NCBI GenBank assembly: GCA_015501075.1
Contig: JADNYJ010000044.1
Coordinates: forward strand, 1 to 64,000
Source of the DNA: Gymnopilus junonius
Lineage: Eukaryota; Basidiomycota; Agaricomycetes; Agaricales; Galerinaceae
Direction: 5' to 3'
Length of the DNA stretch: 64,000 nucleotides
Shown here: piece after piece, positions 22,129 through 33,223 of the stretch
How positions within the stretch are numbered: position 1 is the stretch's first letter
How the letters are laid out: each line of letters begins with the position of its first letter
Notes under the pieces: model-generated
The model's database searches: none
The model's input: the letters and a program-made list of their open reading frames with translations, nothing else
What the model was told of the DNA's origin: nothing
Translations under genes and position numbers: made by a program

Positions 22129-25100
22129 ATGGCCTACGCTCAGACCCTCAGTCCTCAGGCAATGCACCAGCAGTATCACCCCGTCCACTCGGCAGTCACT
22201 CCTCCTATGCAACGACGACAGGCCTCCAAGCAGAGATTTGTCGCTGAACTCTCTCAATGCCTCTTCGATTTCGTCATTCAGCTCTTGCCAACCCAGGAAG
22301 AAATGGCTGTCAAGGAGGACGTCCGCAAGTTGCTCGAACGCCTCATTCGGACAATAGAGCCCGACAGCCGTCTACTGTCATTTGGTAGCACTGCGAACGG
22401 GTTTAGTCTTCGGAATTCTGGTGAGCGACAATGCTTCTGTGGACGATCGGAAATTGGTTCTAAGCCCTTTCGTGGCGCCCTGGCAGATATGGATCTTTGT
22501 TGTCTCATCGACTCGGAAGAGCGCCTTTCAGCCACAGATCTCGTAACCATGTTAGGCGACTTGCTTGAACGAGGTCAACCTTGTCCCCCATTTTCATATT
22601 TAAACACGTTCCTGACTTGCATCGTTACAGAAACAAAATTCCATGTCAAGCCTTTACCCCATGCCCGTATACCGATCGTGAAGCTGTCCCTCGATCCTTC
22701 TCCAGGGCTTCCTCTTGGGATCGCCTGCGATATTGGCTTCGAAAATAGATTGGCTCTAGAGAACACACGACTTCTTATGTGTTATGCTATGATTGATCCT
22801 ACCCGTGTTCGCACTATGGTTCTCTTTCGTGAGTCGGGTCGTCACCATGCTTGGATGGGTGCTAACAATCGCCTCGCCATCCGTTGCGCATAGTCAAAGT
22901 CTGGAGTAAGAGAAGGTGAATAAAGTTCACCCATATATTTCGCATTCTATTCAATATTTCCTCCATAGGAAAATCAACTCGCCCTACAAAGGCACTCTTT
23001 CTTCTTATGGATACGTCCTTCTTGTAATTTATTTCCTCGTTCATGTCAAAAACCCTCCGGTTCTACCTAATCTGCAACAAATGCCTCCACTACGACCAAT
23101 ATCAAAGGTATGTAGTTTTTCTATGCCCCACTTCTTCTTGATGACCATGATTTTGCAGGAGGACACGCATCTCAACGGACATAATATATGGTGAGCTTCC
23201 ACGACGGTTCCTTTCATTCCCCTTGCTGAACGTTGACAGGTTCTTCCGATGACATCGATCTATTGCGCCAACGATGGCACTCTGAAACATTGACACTGTA
23301 GCTGAATTGTAAGTCTCCTGAATTCCCTGTTCCTGATCATCGCTCAGGAACGTCTCTATTCTACAGATTAATAGATTTTTTCCGATATTATTCCCGTGAC
23401 TTCAGTTACAACACTGGAGTCGCTTCAATACGAGCTGGACTGATTAAAAAAGAAGTCAAAGGATGGCAAAACGAAGTGTGTACCATTTCGTCTTTACATT
23501 TAACTTTACATTCCTAATCTATTCATACTGTATTAGCAATCGAATGGAAGATATAATGATTCAAGGGAGAGGAATAGACTTTGCATAGAGGTATGGAACC
23601 ACTTGCTTGGGTATTCTATGTTGATTGAGATGCCTTGCAGGATCCGTTCGAGGCCGATTACAACGTCGCACGTTGCGTTACGAAAGACGGCCTCTATACT
23701 GTGAATTATCGCCATTTGCACACAATTTACCTTCTCACTAACAGTGTGATTTTTTCCCTTAGATTCGGGGTGAATTTATGCGTGCTGCTCGCATCCTTGC
23801 ATCCCGACCGGAACGTGCTATTGTCGCTCTCGCCGAACTATGTGAGGAAAGAAAAGACGAAGAGCTCGTTGTTGCCCCTCCCTATAACTCTAGACCTCCC
23901 ACCTTACCCCCTCAGACTCCTTATACCGTTGGAAATCAGACCTTGAGGCCCAAAGTAGCGGAACGCTTTTCACCTCCAGCACAATTCTTCGAACCTGGTT
24001 CGCGCCAAGTCATTCAACCAGTGTCTCTTCGACCTCCTCCTGAACATATGGCACCTAAGCGTGGGAAGTGGACCAGTCCTCCACCTCCTGAAGCACCTCC
24101 AGCGGATCGCGCCCTGTTTGAGAATCAACTAGGTATAGGGTTGCAGCTAGCAACATCGTCTACAGCAGCAAGGGAGAAGGAGAATGCCTACAACTCGTCT
24201 GAGAGCAATAGCGAAGTTTTTACTGACGATGGGTCTGACCTGGCCGAAGACGACATCAAGTCTGTCAGATCATATACTGATGGTTCTCCTCATATGCAGA
24301 CGGGACTCAATCGCCGACCGTCCTGGCATACGCCAGACTTGACCAAGCAAGCTCCTTCTTTCAATACTCCGTCTCCGTCATCGGGTTTATCATCCAGAGC
24401 GCCATCCACTGCTCGTGGACGGTTTTCGCGAACCAATGATAGAGCTGAACCATCTGCGCCAACTTTTTATCGCCTCCCTGACATTTCCACCTCACCGCAA
24501 ACAGACTATCACCGAAGATCATTGTACGGACCTCCTCGATCTCTGAAAGCACCCTCATTGTCTTCCAATGCCTCTTTGGCTCTCGTCACTCCTCTACCTC
24601 CGTCTCCAGAATCGCCCATGGATCCACGATTTTCTGATCCATCCAATGTATATTATCAAACGACTACCACAAGGTCACCACGGCCTACTACATTATACCC
24701 CAATTCCGGAAACAACCCGTCTCCTTTGGCACATTACCAGTCTCAGCAACAATCCGGATTTATTGCTCATGTCCCTCATGATATCTTTTCTCCCAATCTT
24801 CCGCCTGCATTGTCTTCGTTGACCCCGCGATCTTCCCTGGGACAAGGTGCTGCTGCACTTGATAGATCGTTTGCAGGCCCGGAAACGCCTACACCTGCCA
24901 AATTTTCTTCTTTGCACTCACATTCTCTTTCGACTACGACGATTATCGCACTTACCCCCTCTTCATCTACGACTCAATTTCCTGTGCAAGCGGAGCGCGA
25001 TGATTTGCCTTTGATACCTCATGGGGTCCCAAATTCATCTGGCTCTCCTTCCAATGCGCGTTCACCTCGTTCACCGCATTCTGCCGATATACAACGCCTT

Positions 25101-25391
25101 AGTCCTGTAAAACCACAGAATCATGGTTTATCGTCTCCGCAGGCATCTGCCACCAATTCTGATGGCAGCTCGCCCACACCGTCTTCTGGTGGGTATTCCA
25201 CTTCAATCTCACGTTCTCCCTCCCCACACTCCCCTTCACCGCCCCAGACTGCCATGCCATTGAAGCAGACGGGCGATAACACTGAGTTCACTGCGTCTTT
25301 TTCGGCTTTGAACATCAATGGAGGGATCGGAGGAATTCCTTCGCACGGCTTCGTTGTCCGTCTGGAGTCTGCTGAGGAGAAAGAAAGTTAG
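22129..25391 (+). CDS. Cid1-like non-canonical poly(A)/poly(U) polymerase
   Basis: Eleven exons (22129-22420, 22487-22573, 22631-22828, 22894-22915, 22969-23107, 23159-23190, 23240-23308, 23367-23475, 23537-23590, 23641-23700, 23763-25391) encode about 896 residues. The nucleotidyltransferase core shows FGSTANGFSLRNS followed across an intron by DMDLCCLID (the paired catalytic Asp), later CDIGFENRLALENT, VKVWSKRRKIN and the PAP-associated segment SSYGYVLLVIYFLVHV. The last ~530 residues are Ser/Pro-rich and disordered. Such enzymes add U or A to RNA 3' ends. Exon 7 carries two compensating indels: an extra C at 23246-23247 and a missing A at 23285-23287. Between them the expected DDIDLLRQRWHSE is readable only in the +1 frame, while the normal frame has two stops. 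These look like sequence errors. U-versus-A specificity cannot be told. Confidence 0.85.
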
Positions 25392-26008
25392 TCCATGCAA
25401 CAGGGCAACATCAGCGCAAGTGAGGATGCTGCCGTTGTGATATCTCCTAATCATCACCAACTTTCAACTATGTGGAATATTCGCCAGCAAATTTGGCACT
25501 TAATTGTTTTGCCTCCCAAACACTATTACCATTGCTTCGAATGGTTCTTGTCGTTTGCGATGTCTTTTTGACCGAGTTTGAACACAAAGAGGTCCAAGAA
25601 TTGATTGGCATCATCGTCCCTACCCTGTATCATCCATACATCATTAGTCATGGCCTACCATGTCCTTCTCCACGTTCACCACCAGCCTGGTTTCGTTCCA
25701 TTCCATTGGACGTTTATGTGAAAAGGCTCGCAGGTACCACGCGACTGACGTCCTGCGATCGAACTCGTTCTTGGCCCTGGATGCCTCGCATATTTGTCAC
25801 GAGGCGTTCGTGCGCTTAGAGCGAGAAGCAGAAGGGTTGGACAATTGTCGTCTGATTCTTTTTTATGAAAATCTGTAGTTGTATTCGTAAAAGACCACAA
25901 TAGCCGATAACATGCATGTTACGTTCGTCTACGTCTGGCAATGCAGGGAACGAGAGATATTGTACAAGAAGCCGAGTGAGGCCCCAGAAATAATTGACGA
26001 GAAAGGAT
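25392..26008. other. Convergent intergenic region, Cid1-like to LSM7
   Basis: Holds the 3' ends of two convergent genes. Open frames here lack coding character. Nothing else seen. Confidence 0.5.
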
Positions 26009-26576
26009 TCATTGTTCAGGATTAATGAATGGGTTTGCAATCTCCTCTGAGCCATCTACAGGATTGAGAACTGTTATTGTCGGGCCTCTGAGGACGGTCA
26101 AGCCTAATGTGCGGATATGGGGTTCGGGCACTGCGGTGTGTGTTTGATGAGCATAATTGATGAGACGATAAACGGCCCACATGCAACCCACATTGTAGTT
26201 CCTCGGTAACATCGTCAAGAACGAGGTTTAGCAGTTGATCATACCCTTTCAAAATGCCAGTCACTGGGTTTGAGACAACGGTAAGCTAATGGAGCAGAGA
26301 GGAAAGTCGTTTTTTTTTTTGTGAGACGTACCCTCGCGACCGCCGGTGAACTTGACTCGGATGCGTTCGTCAACGTATTTGGACAGATCAAGGATGGCCT
26401 CTCGTCGAGGTTTGTCTGCTGCTGCCGCTGCTGCCGAGACAGAGAGCTGGGGCCCTCCGATGGGGCGTTTTATCGGACCTCCCCTTGAGCCACCGCGCGC
26501 TATGCCGCGACCCTATTTCTTGAGTTGATATGAAGGGAAGAATAGGGTGAAGCAGAGGACTCACCCGATCTGCCAT
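26009..26576 (-). CDS. LSM7: LSM7, Sm-like subunit of Lsm1-7 and Lsm2-8 rings
   Basis: Four exons on the minus strand (26576-26565, 26512-26332, 26263-26192, 26130-26009) give 128 residues. An N-terminal Arg/Gly-rich and Ala-rich extension (GRGIARGGSRGG) precedes the Sm fold. Sm1 reads AILDLSKYVDERIRVKFTGG followed by VTGILKGYDQLLNLVLDD; Sm2 contains LGLTVLRGPTITVL and ends DGSEEIANPF, the usual LSm7 ending. The protein is part of the Lsm1-7 ring, which binds 3' ends of deadenylated mRNA and promotes decapping, and of the Lsm2-8 ring on U6 snRNA. The first exon is only twelve bases (MADR). It is divergent from KAP95 with 214 bases between start codons. Confidence 0.9.
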
Positions 26577-26790
26577 GAGAGTACAAAGAGGAAGAATGAA
26601 CGGAGAAGGTACAAAGGCGTGGTGCCCAAAAACAAAAACAAAAATAAAAAGAAATTGTAGCCAAACTTGGTTGACCCTTTTTTTGCACCTTTCTTCCATC
26701 CCCTCATCGGGCCAACCATCGCTCTCTCTTAGACACTTGCTCATCTCGTTTCCTTTGTCCGTCATTTCCTTCTTTCTCTCTCCAGCCATT
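26577..26790. promoter_or_regulatory. Shared divergent promoter of LSM7 and KAP95
   Basis: The 214 bases between the two start codons must hold both promoters and leaders. The KAP95 side is CT-rich (TCCTTCTTTCTCTCTCCAGCC just before the ATG). No TATA box is evident on either side, in keeping with housekeeping genes. Confidence 0.6.
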
Positions 26791-29700
26791 ATGAGCGCCA
26801 CCGAACTTCTCGCAAATACCCTCTCTCCCGGTAGGTCGCTGTTCATGCTCTGCGCGTGCTCTGAACGCGATATCCTCATCCTTCCTTGTTCTTCCTACTC
26901 TTTTCAGATGCCTCTATCCGCCAAAATGCCACATCCAGTCTCGAGGCAGCTTCTCAGACCGACTTTGTACGCCTTCACTTCCTTTTATCCACCCTCTTAT
27001 GGTCCGCTCACCTTTCTGCGACGTAGCCTCAGTACATGTCGATGCTCTCGAATGTCCTAGTCGATGAGAATACACCTCTTCACATACGTAATGCCGCAGG
27101 TCTCGCTCTAAAAAACGCCCTTACTGCAAGAGTGCGTGTCATTTTCTTTCCCTTGGAGGGGTCTGCGTCTCATTTCTACCGCGATTACAGGAAAGCACTC
27201 GACAAGCGGACTTCAGCAACCGGTGGCTCTCTCTATCAAACGACATCAAAAACAAAATTAAGAATGATGCTCTCATGACCCTCGGCTCGAGTAATCAAAA
27301 GGCAGGCACCTTCGCGTCCCAGGTCGTCTCAGCAATCGCTGCCGTGGAGCTGCCAGCAGGCCATTGGCCCGACCTGATTGAGATCCTCCTTGGTTTCGTC
27401 AACAACCCGGCGAACGCTAATCTGAGGATTGCAACTCTTCAGACCATCGGGTTTATCTGCGAAGCGATTGTGAGCTACATCGAACATGCATCAACGAATG
27501 AATCAACCTAATCTATTTACAGAAACCTGAAATTTTGAGCTTGCGGGCCAACGAGATCCTCACTGCTGTCATTCACGGAGCACGGAAAGAGGAGCCTTCA
27601 CCCGACGTGCAGCTGGCCGCCATTCACGCCCTATTCAATTCTCTCGAGTTTGTGCGAGAGAACTTCGACCGTGACGTATGTTTATCTCTAATGGTTTCGC
27701 TACGTACCGACGTCTTACATCCTACTAGGGCGAAAGAAACTACATCATGCAAGTCGTCTGTGAAGCTACCCAAAATGCTGCTGTTGCTGTGCAAGTTGGT
27801 GCATTCGAATGTCTTGTACGGATCATGAGTCTGTATTATGATAAAATGGCGCTCTACATGGAGCAGGCGCTGTTTGGCGTGGGTGTCACTTCATTCAGAC
27901 CCTGTACTTTGACTAATAGTGTCTTGCAGTTGACTGTGGTGGGAATGAAACACCAGGATGAACGAGTTGCTCTTCAAGCAGTGGAATTCTGGTCGACTGT
28001 CTGCGAGGAAGAGGTCGATCTTGCTCTTGAAGCTCAAGAGGTAAATTTCCTTTTTCAATTACGGGCAACCCTTTCTATACCACGTTATCCCTTCTAGGCA
28101 CAGGAGTATGGTGATTTGCCAGAAACGGAATCGAAGTTCTTTGCAAAGATCGCTCTTCCAGAAATTTGCCCCGTTCTTCTCCAATTATTGACCCGACAGG
28201 AAGAAGATGCAGAAGAAGACGAATGGAACATTTCCATGGCCGCTGCAACATGTCTTGCCCTCCTGGCTGGTGCCGTCCAAGACGGTATCGTCCCCGCCGT
28301 CATTCCCTTCATCGAGGCCCACATCAAGTCTGAAGACTGGCATTACCGCGAAGCCGCTGTAATGACATTTGGCTCTATCCTCGAAGGCCCCGACCCTGCC
28401 GTGTTAACTCCTCTAGTCAACCAAGCACTGCCTCTCCTTATCGATATGATGACGGACAGCAACCTGCATGTCAAAGACACAACCGCTTGGACTTTGGGTC
28501 GTATCTGCGACTTGTTGATTACGACGATCAAGCCTGATGTGCACCTCCACCCACTTATCACTGCTCTCGTCAATGGATTGCATGATAGCCCTCGTATCGC
28601 AGCTAACTGCTGTTGGGCTCTGATGAACCTGGCGGATCAGTACAGCATTTATTACGAGGATGATGGTGAGATTCCGCAGAACGGACCGTTGTCTCCTTAT
28701 TACGAGGGTGTTGTCCAGGCGTTACTGCGTGTGACCGAAAGGTATGTTTTCTTTCTTTCTTGCTTGATTTATAACCTGGTGCTCAATCTTTATTCCCAGT
28801 GCGGGGAATGAATCGAATTACCGCACGGCTGCTTACGAGGCCATTACCTCGTATCTTACGCAAGCTACTCCTGATGCCATTGGCGTTGTTCAGAGCACGA
28901 TCGTCACTATCCTGCAGCGAATGGAGCATCTTCTCAGTATACAAAACCAGATTGTCGGGACGGATGATCGCAATAATTGGAATGAGTTGCAGAGTAACCT
29001 CTGCGGTGTTGTTATCGTGAGTTTTCTTCCAGCGTCTCTTTTTTAATCATCTGATTTCTGACCACCTGTCGATAGTGTGTTATTCGCAAGCTAAATGATG
29101 GCATTCAACCACTTGCAGACCGGATAATGACACTTCTCCTGCAACTAATCCAATCTGCAGGCAAGACTTCAACAGTCCTTGAGGATGCCTTCCTTGTCGT
29201 CGGCTCTCTTGCATCCGCCCTTGAGACCAACTTCACACCATACATCCAGGCTTTCTTGCCCTTCCTATATCCCGCCCTCAAGGCCCACGAAGACACTCAG
29301 CTCTGCACGGTCGCTGTTGGCATCATTGGTGATATCTCTCGTGCACTTGGCGAGCAAAGTGCGCAATATGCCGGACCATTTATGACTGTCTTGTTGGAGA
29401 ACCTGCAGAGTGATGTGCTGAACCGCAATGTCAAGATCTCCATTTTGAGCTGCTTTGGAGACATTGCTTTAGCTATCGGCCCTTCGTTCGAGCCATACTT
29501 TGAGACTACAATGGGTGTTCTCAGGCAAGCGGGTGCTGTTGAACCCAATCCTGTACGCATATATGCTGGTTATTTCTTATTGATGGGGCGTGCTGACCTT
29601 TGTTTGTTAGCTCGACTATGACCTTGTTGATTACGTTGGTCAACTTCGGGAGGGTATCCTCGAGGCATACACAGGTATCGTCACTGGTCTCAAGAAGACG

Positions 29701-30085
29701 GAGAAGGGTAAGTTCGCTAGCGTTTCAGATTTCTTTCATAATATTTAATCTATGCTCTGTGTAGTCGGTCTCCTCCTCCCTCACTCACAAAATATGCTGG
29801 AGCTGGTGCATCGTTGCCTCGTGGACGACGAGCGCTCGGATGCTCTGACGAGGCTGTCGTACGGTCTTATCGGTGATCTTGCAGAATGTTTCCAGAATGG
29901 ACAGCTTAAGCAGCTGTTCCTGGCCAACTGGATCGCGGCTGAATTACGCTCCAGGAATCGCATGCCTGACGAGACCAAGAAGACAATGCGCTGGGCACGC
30001 GAGGTATGTTACCTTCACCTCCCGTCTTTGCATCATCACTTACTCCTTTCTTTCTTTGCAGATGGTCAAAAATGCCACAGCTTAG
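26791..30085 (+). CDS. KAP95: Importin subunit beta-1 (karyopherin beta, Kap95)
   Basis: Thirteen exons (26791-26830, 26908-26966, 27033-27131, 27191-27469, 27523-27675, 27729-27878, 27930-28040, 28098-28741, 28800-29016, 29076-29552, 29611-29707, 29765-30003, 30062-30085) give 862 residues, close to the family's usual length. The start [21 protein letters not shown] is followed by HEAT repeats throughout. Recognisable blocks are [30 protein letters not shown], an acidic loop [31 protein letters not shown] and [19 protein letters not shown]. The protein carries importin-alpha/cargo complexes through nuclear pores and releases them on RanGTP binding. The last exon is 24 bases and encodes MVKNATA. 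The frame is unbroken over all thirteen exons, so the homopolymer problem seen in neighbours does not affect it. Confidence 0.95.
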
Positions 30086-31255
30086 TAGATTCTCTTTCTT
30101 TTTTCACGAATGACTGGTTTTTTTTGATTCCATTTGGTCCTTCTATTACCCATTTGAACGCCTCATTTTTTTTTCTTTTTTCTCAATCATCACACGCATG
30201 CAATCTACATTCTCGGTCTAGTTGTCGCATCGCCTCTCAAGGAGGCACATTATAAAGTTTACGAATTGCATGTAATAGACGGAAACGGACAGGATATGAC
30301 CTGTCCGACACTGCTCACGAGAACGTTGCCTAGTTATTTTTCTTTTACGGTTTCACCATCCCTCATCAAACTTGACAATCTCATTTGACTACTGTATCCC
30401 TTACCGAGCCCCCAATTCTTGTTCATATCATGTCACTGTTTTTCCTTCGCTCATTTTTTTCCAATACTATTCCCATTCCATTATGATTTATATTCTTCTG
30501 CATTTTTGATCGTGATTCATCTGCATCATCCGTCTGTCTGTCTGTCCCGTTTGTTAGTTTGTTTGTTTGTTTGTCTGTCTATCTGCCTCCTGCTCCCGTT
30601 GCTGTTGTCTCCATGGGCCTTGGGATTATACCTTAAATCATTCCAGTTTTTCTTATATTACCTTTACATTCTTTCTCATCGCCAACCCACGGCTTCCGTC
30701 CACCACCGCCCGCCACCTTGACTCTCATTTTTTGATGATCGACCAAATCTATCCTCAGCGTTTTTTCTTTATTGTATTGTACGCAACCCATCTCGGTTTA
30801 AATGAAAAGGATCGTCCTAACAGCATAGATGTTGCATTTTTTGTGATCTGCATGGGTTGATTTGGACGTTGAAGGCTTCCTACATTTCACTTTCTTTGAT
30901 AAATGGCTTTGCTTGGCCTTGGGTTCTAACTACCTACTTATTTCACTCGATACATAATATTGCAACACTCGAGACCTCGCCGGTTATCTACCAATTACGG
31001 GTAAGAGTACATAGTCTTATCTTGGAACTCCTCGTCATGACTTTTGCCGACTAAATTAAGCTCTTTCCCCACAGCGCATCAAGAACAAAGCCAGGTGAAA
31101 TTCAACCTTGTGCCTGGGGTCCACCGACCCGTCATGAGATCCGTCATTTGTGCTACTTCTCCCATGTCCTTTGCACGCCCACATGCCGCCGCAAGGTTCA
31201 AGTGGCAATTTTGAGCAATGCTACTTCTCTTCCTTGACCTGCTCTGAACCAATTG
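30086..31255. other. Pyrimidine-rich intergenic region with short tandem repeats
   Basis: About 1.2 kb, strongly T- and CT-rich on this strand. It starts with the KAP95 3' untranslated region and includes a CTGT/TTTG tetranucleotide stretch at about 30532-30590 and T-runs near 30118-30126 and 30168-30182. No frame has coding character. The final part is the presumed oxygenase promoter. Confidence 0.55.
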
Positions 31256-32676
31256 ATGGCGGCGACAAGTTTACCCCCGTTCCCGACTGACCTTCCTGTC
31301 CAGGATCTTCTGGTTGTCGATTTCAGACTCTTGAAAGCTGGGGATAAAGAGCAAGCAGATATCTTGTGGCGAGCTGCAACAACATGGGGATTCTGGTAGT
31401 GAGCATTATAAATTGCTCAGGACTTTCAAATAATTTCTTATAACAAACTCGTTTTAATAGTTTGAAAAACCACAACGTGAACGATTTTGTAGAATCCATG
31501 TTTGAGATGGGGAAAGAGGTAATGGCTCTTCCCTTTAAAGAGAAAATGAAATATTGGCAAGGTAATAAAGGCGGGTCTTTTGGGTAGAGTATTTGCTCTG
31601 ATTTTGCCCAGAATTGGTTCTAAAGTATCCCCTGCAGATACAGGCATGCTGGCGCGACGTACACAGATGTAGATGGCTCGACCGATGTCGCAGAATTTAT
31701 TAATATTTCCAAGGACGATGCTTTGACATACCCCGACGTGATCCATAAAGTCTATCCTGCCCCTGTCAACTCTCACATGAAGGAGGTTGTTAGGCCGTTT
31801 ATTCAAGCTTGTCTAAAGAGCAGCGCGGTCTTGATGGATGTGTTCAATGAGAAGCTACAGCTCCCCATTGGCACCCTTTCGGAGCTCCACAGGCCTGAGA
31901 AGGAATGCATCTCAGAGGCTAGGTGTATTAGGGTGCCACCTGCTCTCAAGGACACAAAGGTGGCGCTAGGCGCACACACAGACTTTGGGAGGTGAATCTC
32001 TCCTGCATCAATCCCACCTGTATTAGATATCTAACTTACTTCGTTTAATGTTCCCAGCATTTCGATTCTGGCAAATAAGCTTGGCGGACTGCAAGTGCTA
32101 GTTTCTGCTGGCAACACCAGTGAATGGAAATACGTGAAGGTGATTCGAGATATTTATACCTTCTACAATTACGGTCTTTTGATTCGGGTTGACAGCCTAT
32201 CGATGGTTTTGTTATTTGCAATATCGGAGACACTTTGAGTATCTTGAGCGGTGGTGTTCTAAAATCCTGTGTTCATCGAGTCGTGTAAGTGAAACGATCA
32301 GTTTCCAACGCTCTTTTCTTCTAAGTTTTACTTATCATCACCTGGACAGCCCGCCACCTGGGTTGCAATTTATGCACGAGCGGTGGTCATTAGTCTATTT
32401 TTCCAGGCCAATTAACGACGTGTACCTTGAGGCGCTGTCGGAGAAAAGCCTCGTTATAGCAGAAACTGTAAAGAACACAGATAAACGCATGCATGAGCCA
32501 GGAATGACGGCGGCACAGTGGTTCACAAAGAGGCAGAAACAGTACCGGACGGATAGTGAAAAGGTAGCAAGGTTTTCGCATGACCAAAAATTGTGACTGA
32601 CACCCACGATTATGTGGCATAGGACATTGAGAACATACTTGCTCCTGGACCAAAGGATACCCAAGAACAAAATTAA
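31256..32676 (+). CDS. 2-oxoglutarate/Fe(II)-dependent oxygenase, isopenicillin-N-synthase-like
   Basis: Seven exons (31256-31395, 31461-31583, 31638-31991, 32058-32139, 32196-32284, 32350-32563, 32623-32676) give 351 residues in continuous phase. An N-terminal DIOX_N-type region (VVDFRLL, LKNHNVNDF) precedes the double-stranded beta-helix core. Iron ligands are His and Asp of GAHTDFGSISIL and His of CVHRVV; the 2-oxoglutarate-binding Arg-x-Ser is RWS in HERWSLVYFSRP. The fold resembles plant GA-oxidase and fungal IPNS-like enzymes. The substrate is unknown, since these enzymes hydroxylate or desaturate diverse small molecules. No other biosynthetic gene stands next to it, so membership of a metabolite cluster is not supported. 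Confidence 0.88.
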
Positions 32677-33223
32677 ATAAATATCAGTGTAGTCAAGATT
32701 GGATAATCAACGGCGTAATAACCTAAACTTTCGCTTTTTATGTGCGGCCGACATAAAAATGTTCGTCGGGTAGGCAGGAAGAACTCGATTAGGGCTCACA
32801 AAACGTTGAAGCCTCGCTTTGCCTCGGCACCTTCCGTTGCCGTAATGATATAACCATTTGCTATCAAATTCCTAATCAAGAACGGTAAAGAGCGTCAGTG
32901 CAAAACCAGTCTTGCAGACAGTCGGAAATGAGATAGCGGAATCAAGTACGCTTATCTTCTACGCCCGAGTGCACAGTCTTCTGTGGCTCAGTCAACGGAA
33001 AACTTGTATATTCAATCATATGGACAGCATGCCAACGAGCCTGTTCGAAATGGAGATCACGACTATGGCTAAAGCAAACCAGATTCCAGCAACGAAAGGA
33101 GTCATGGGTGGCGCAAACTTGAAAGACTGTGTCAAAATTTATGTTGTTCTTTTTTATACATACAATGATAATTCAAGCTACGTTATCTTGCTTCACATTC
33201 ATCTGGTTTGATTGATCACGCAT
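32677..33223. other. Convergent intergenic region, oxygenase to malate dehydrogenase
   Basis: Between two 3' ends. No coding frame or repeat of note. Confidence 0.5.

Noticed and set aside
23240..23308. Programmed frameshifting in the Cid1-like gene
   Set aside because: Two opposite shifts within about 40 bases with no slippery site or structure; similar run-length problems in other genes make sequence error the simpler explanation.
30532..30590. Tetranucleotide CTGT/TTTG tract considered as a CRISPR-like or structured array
   Set aside because: Simple imperfect microsatellite in pyrimidine-rich DNA; no spacer structure.
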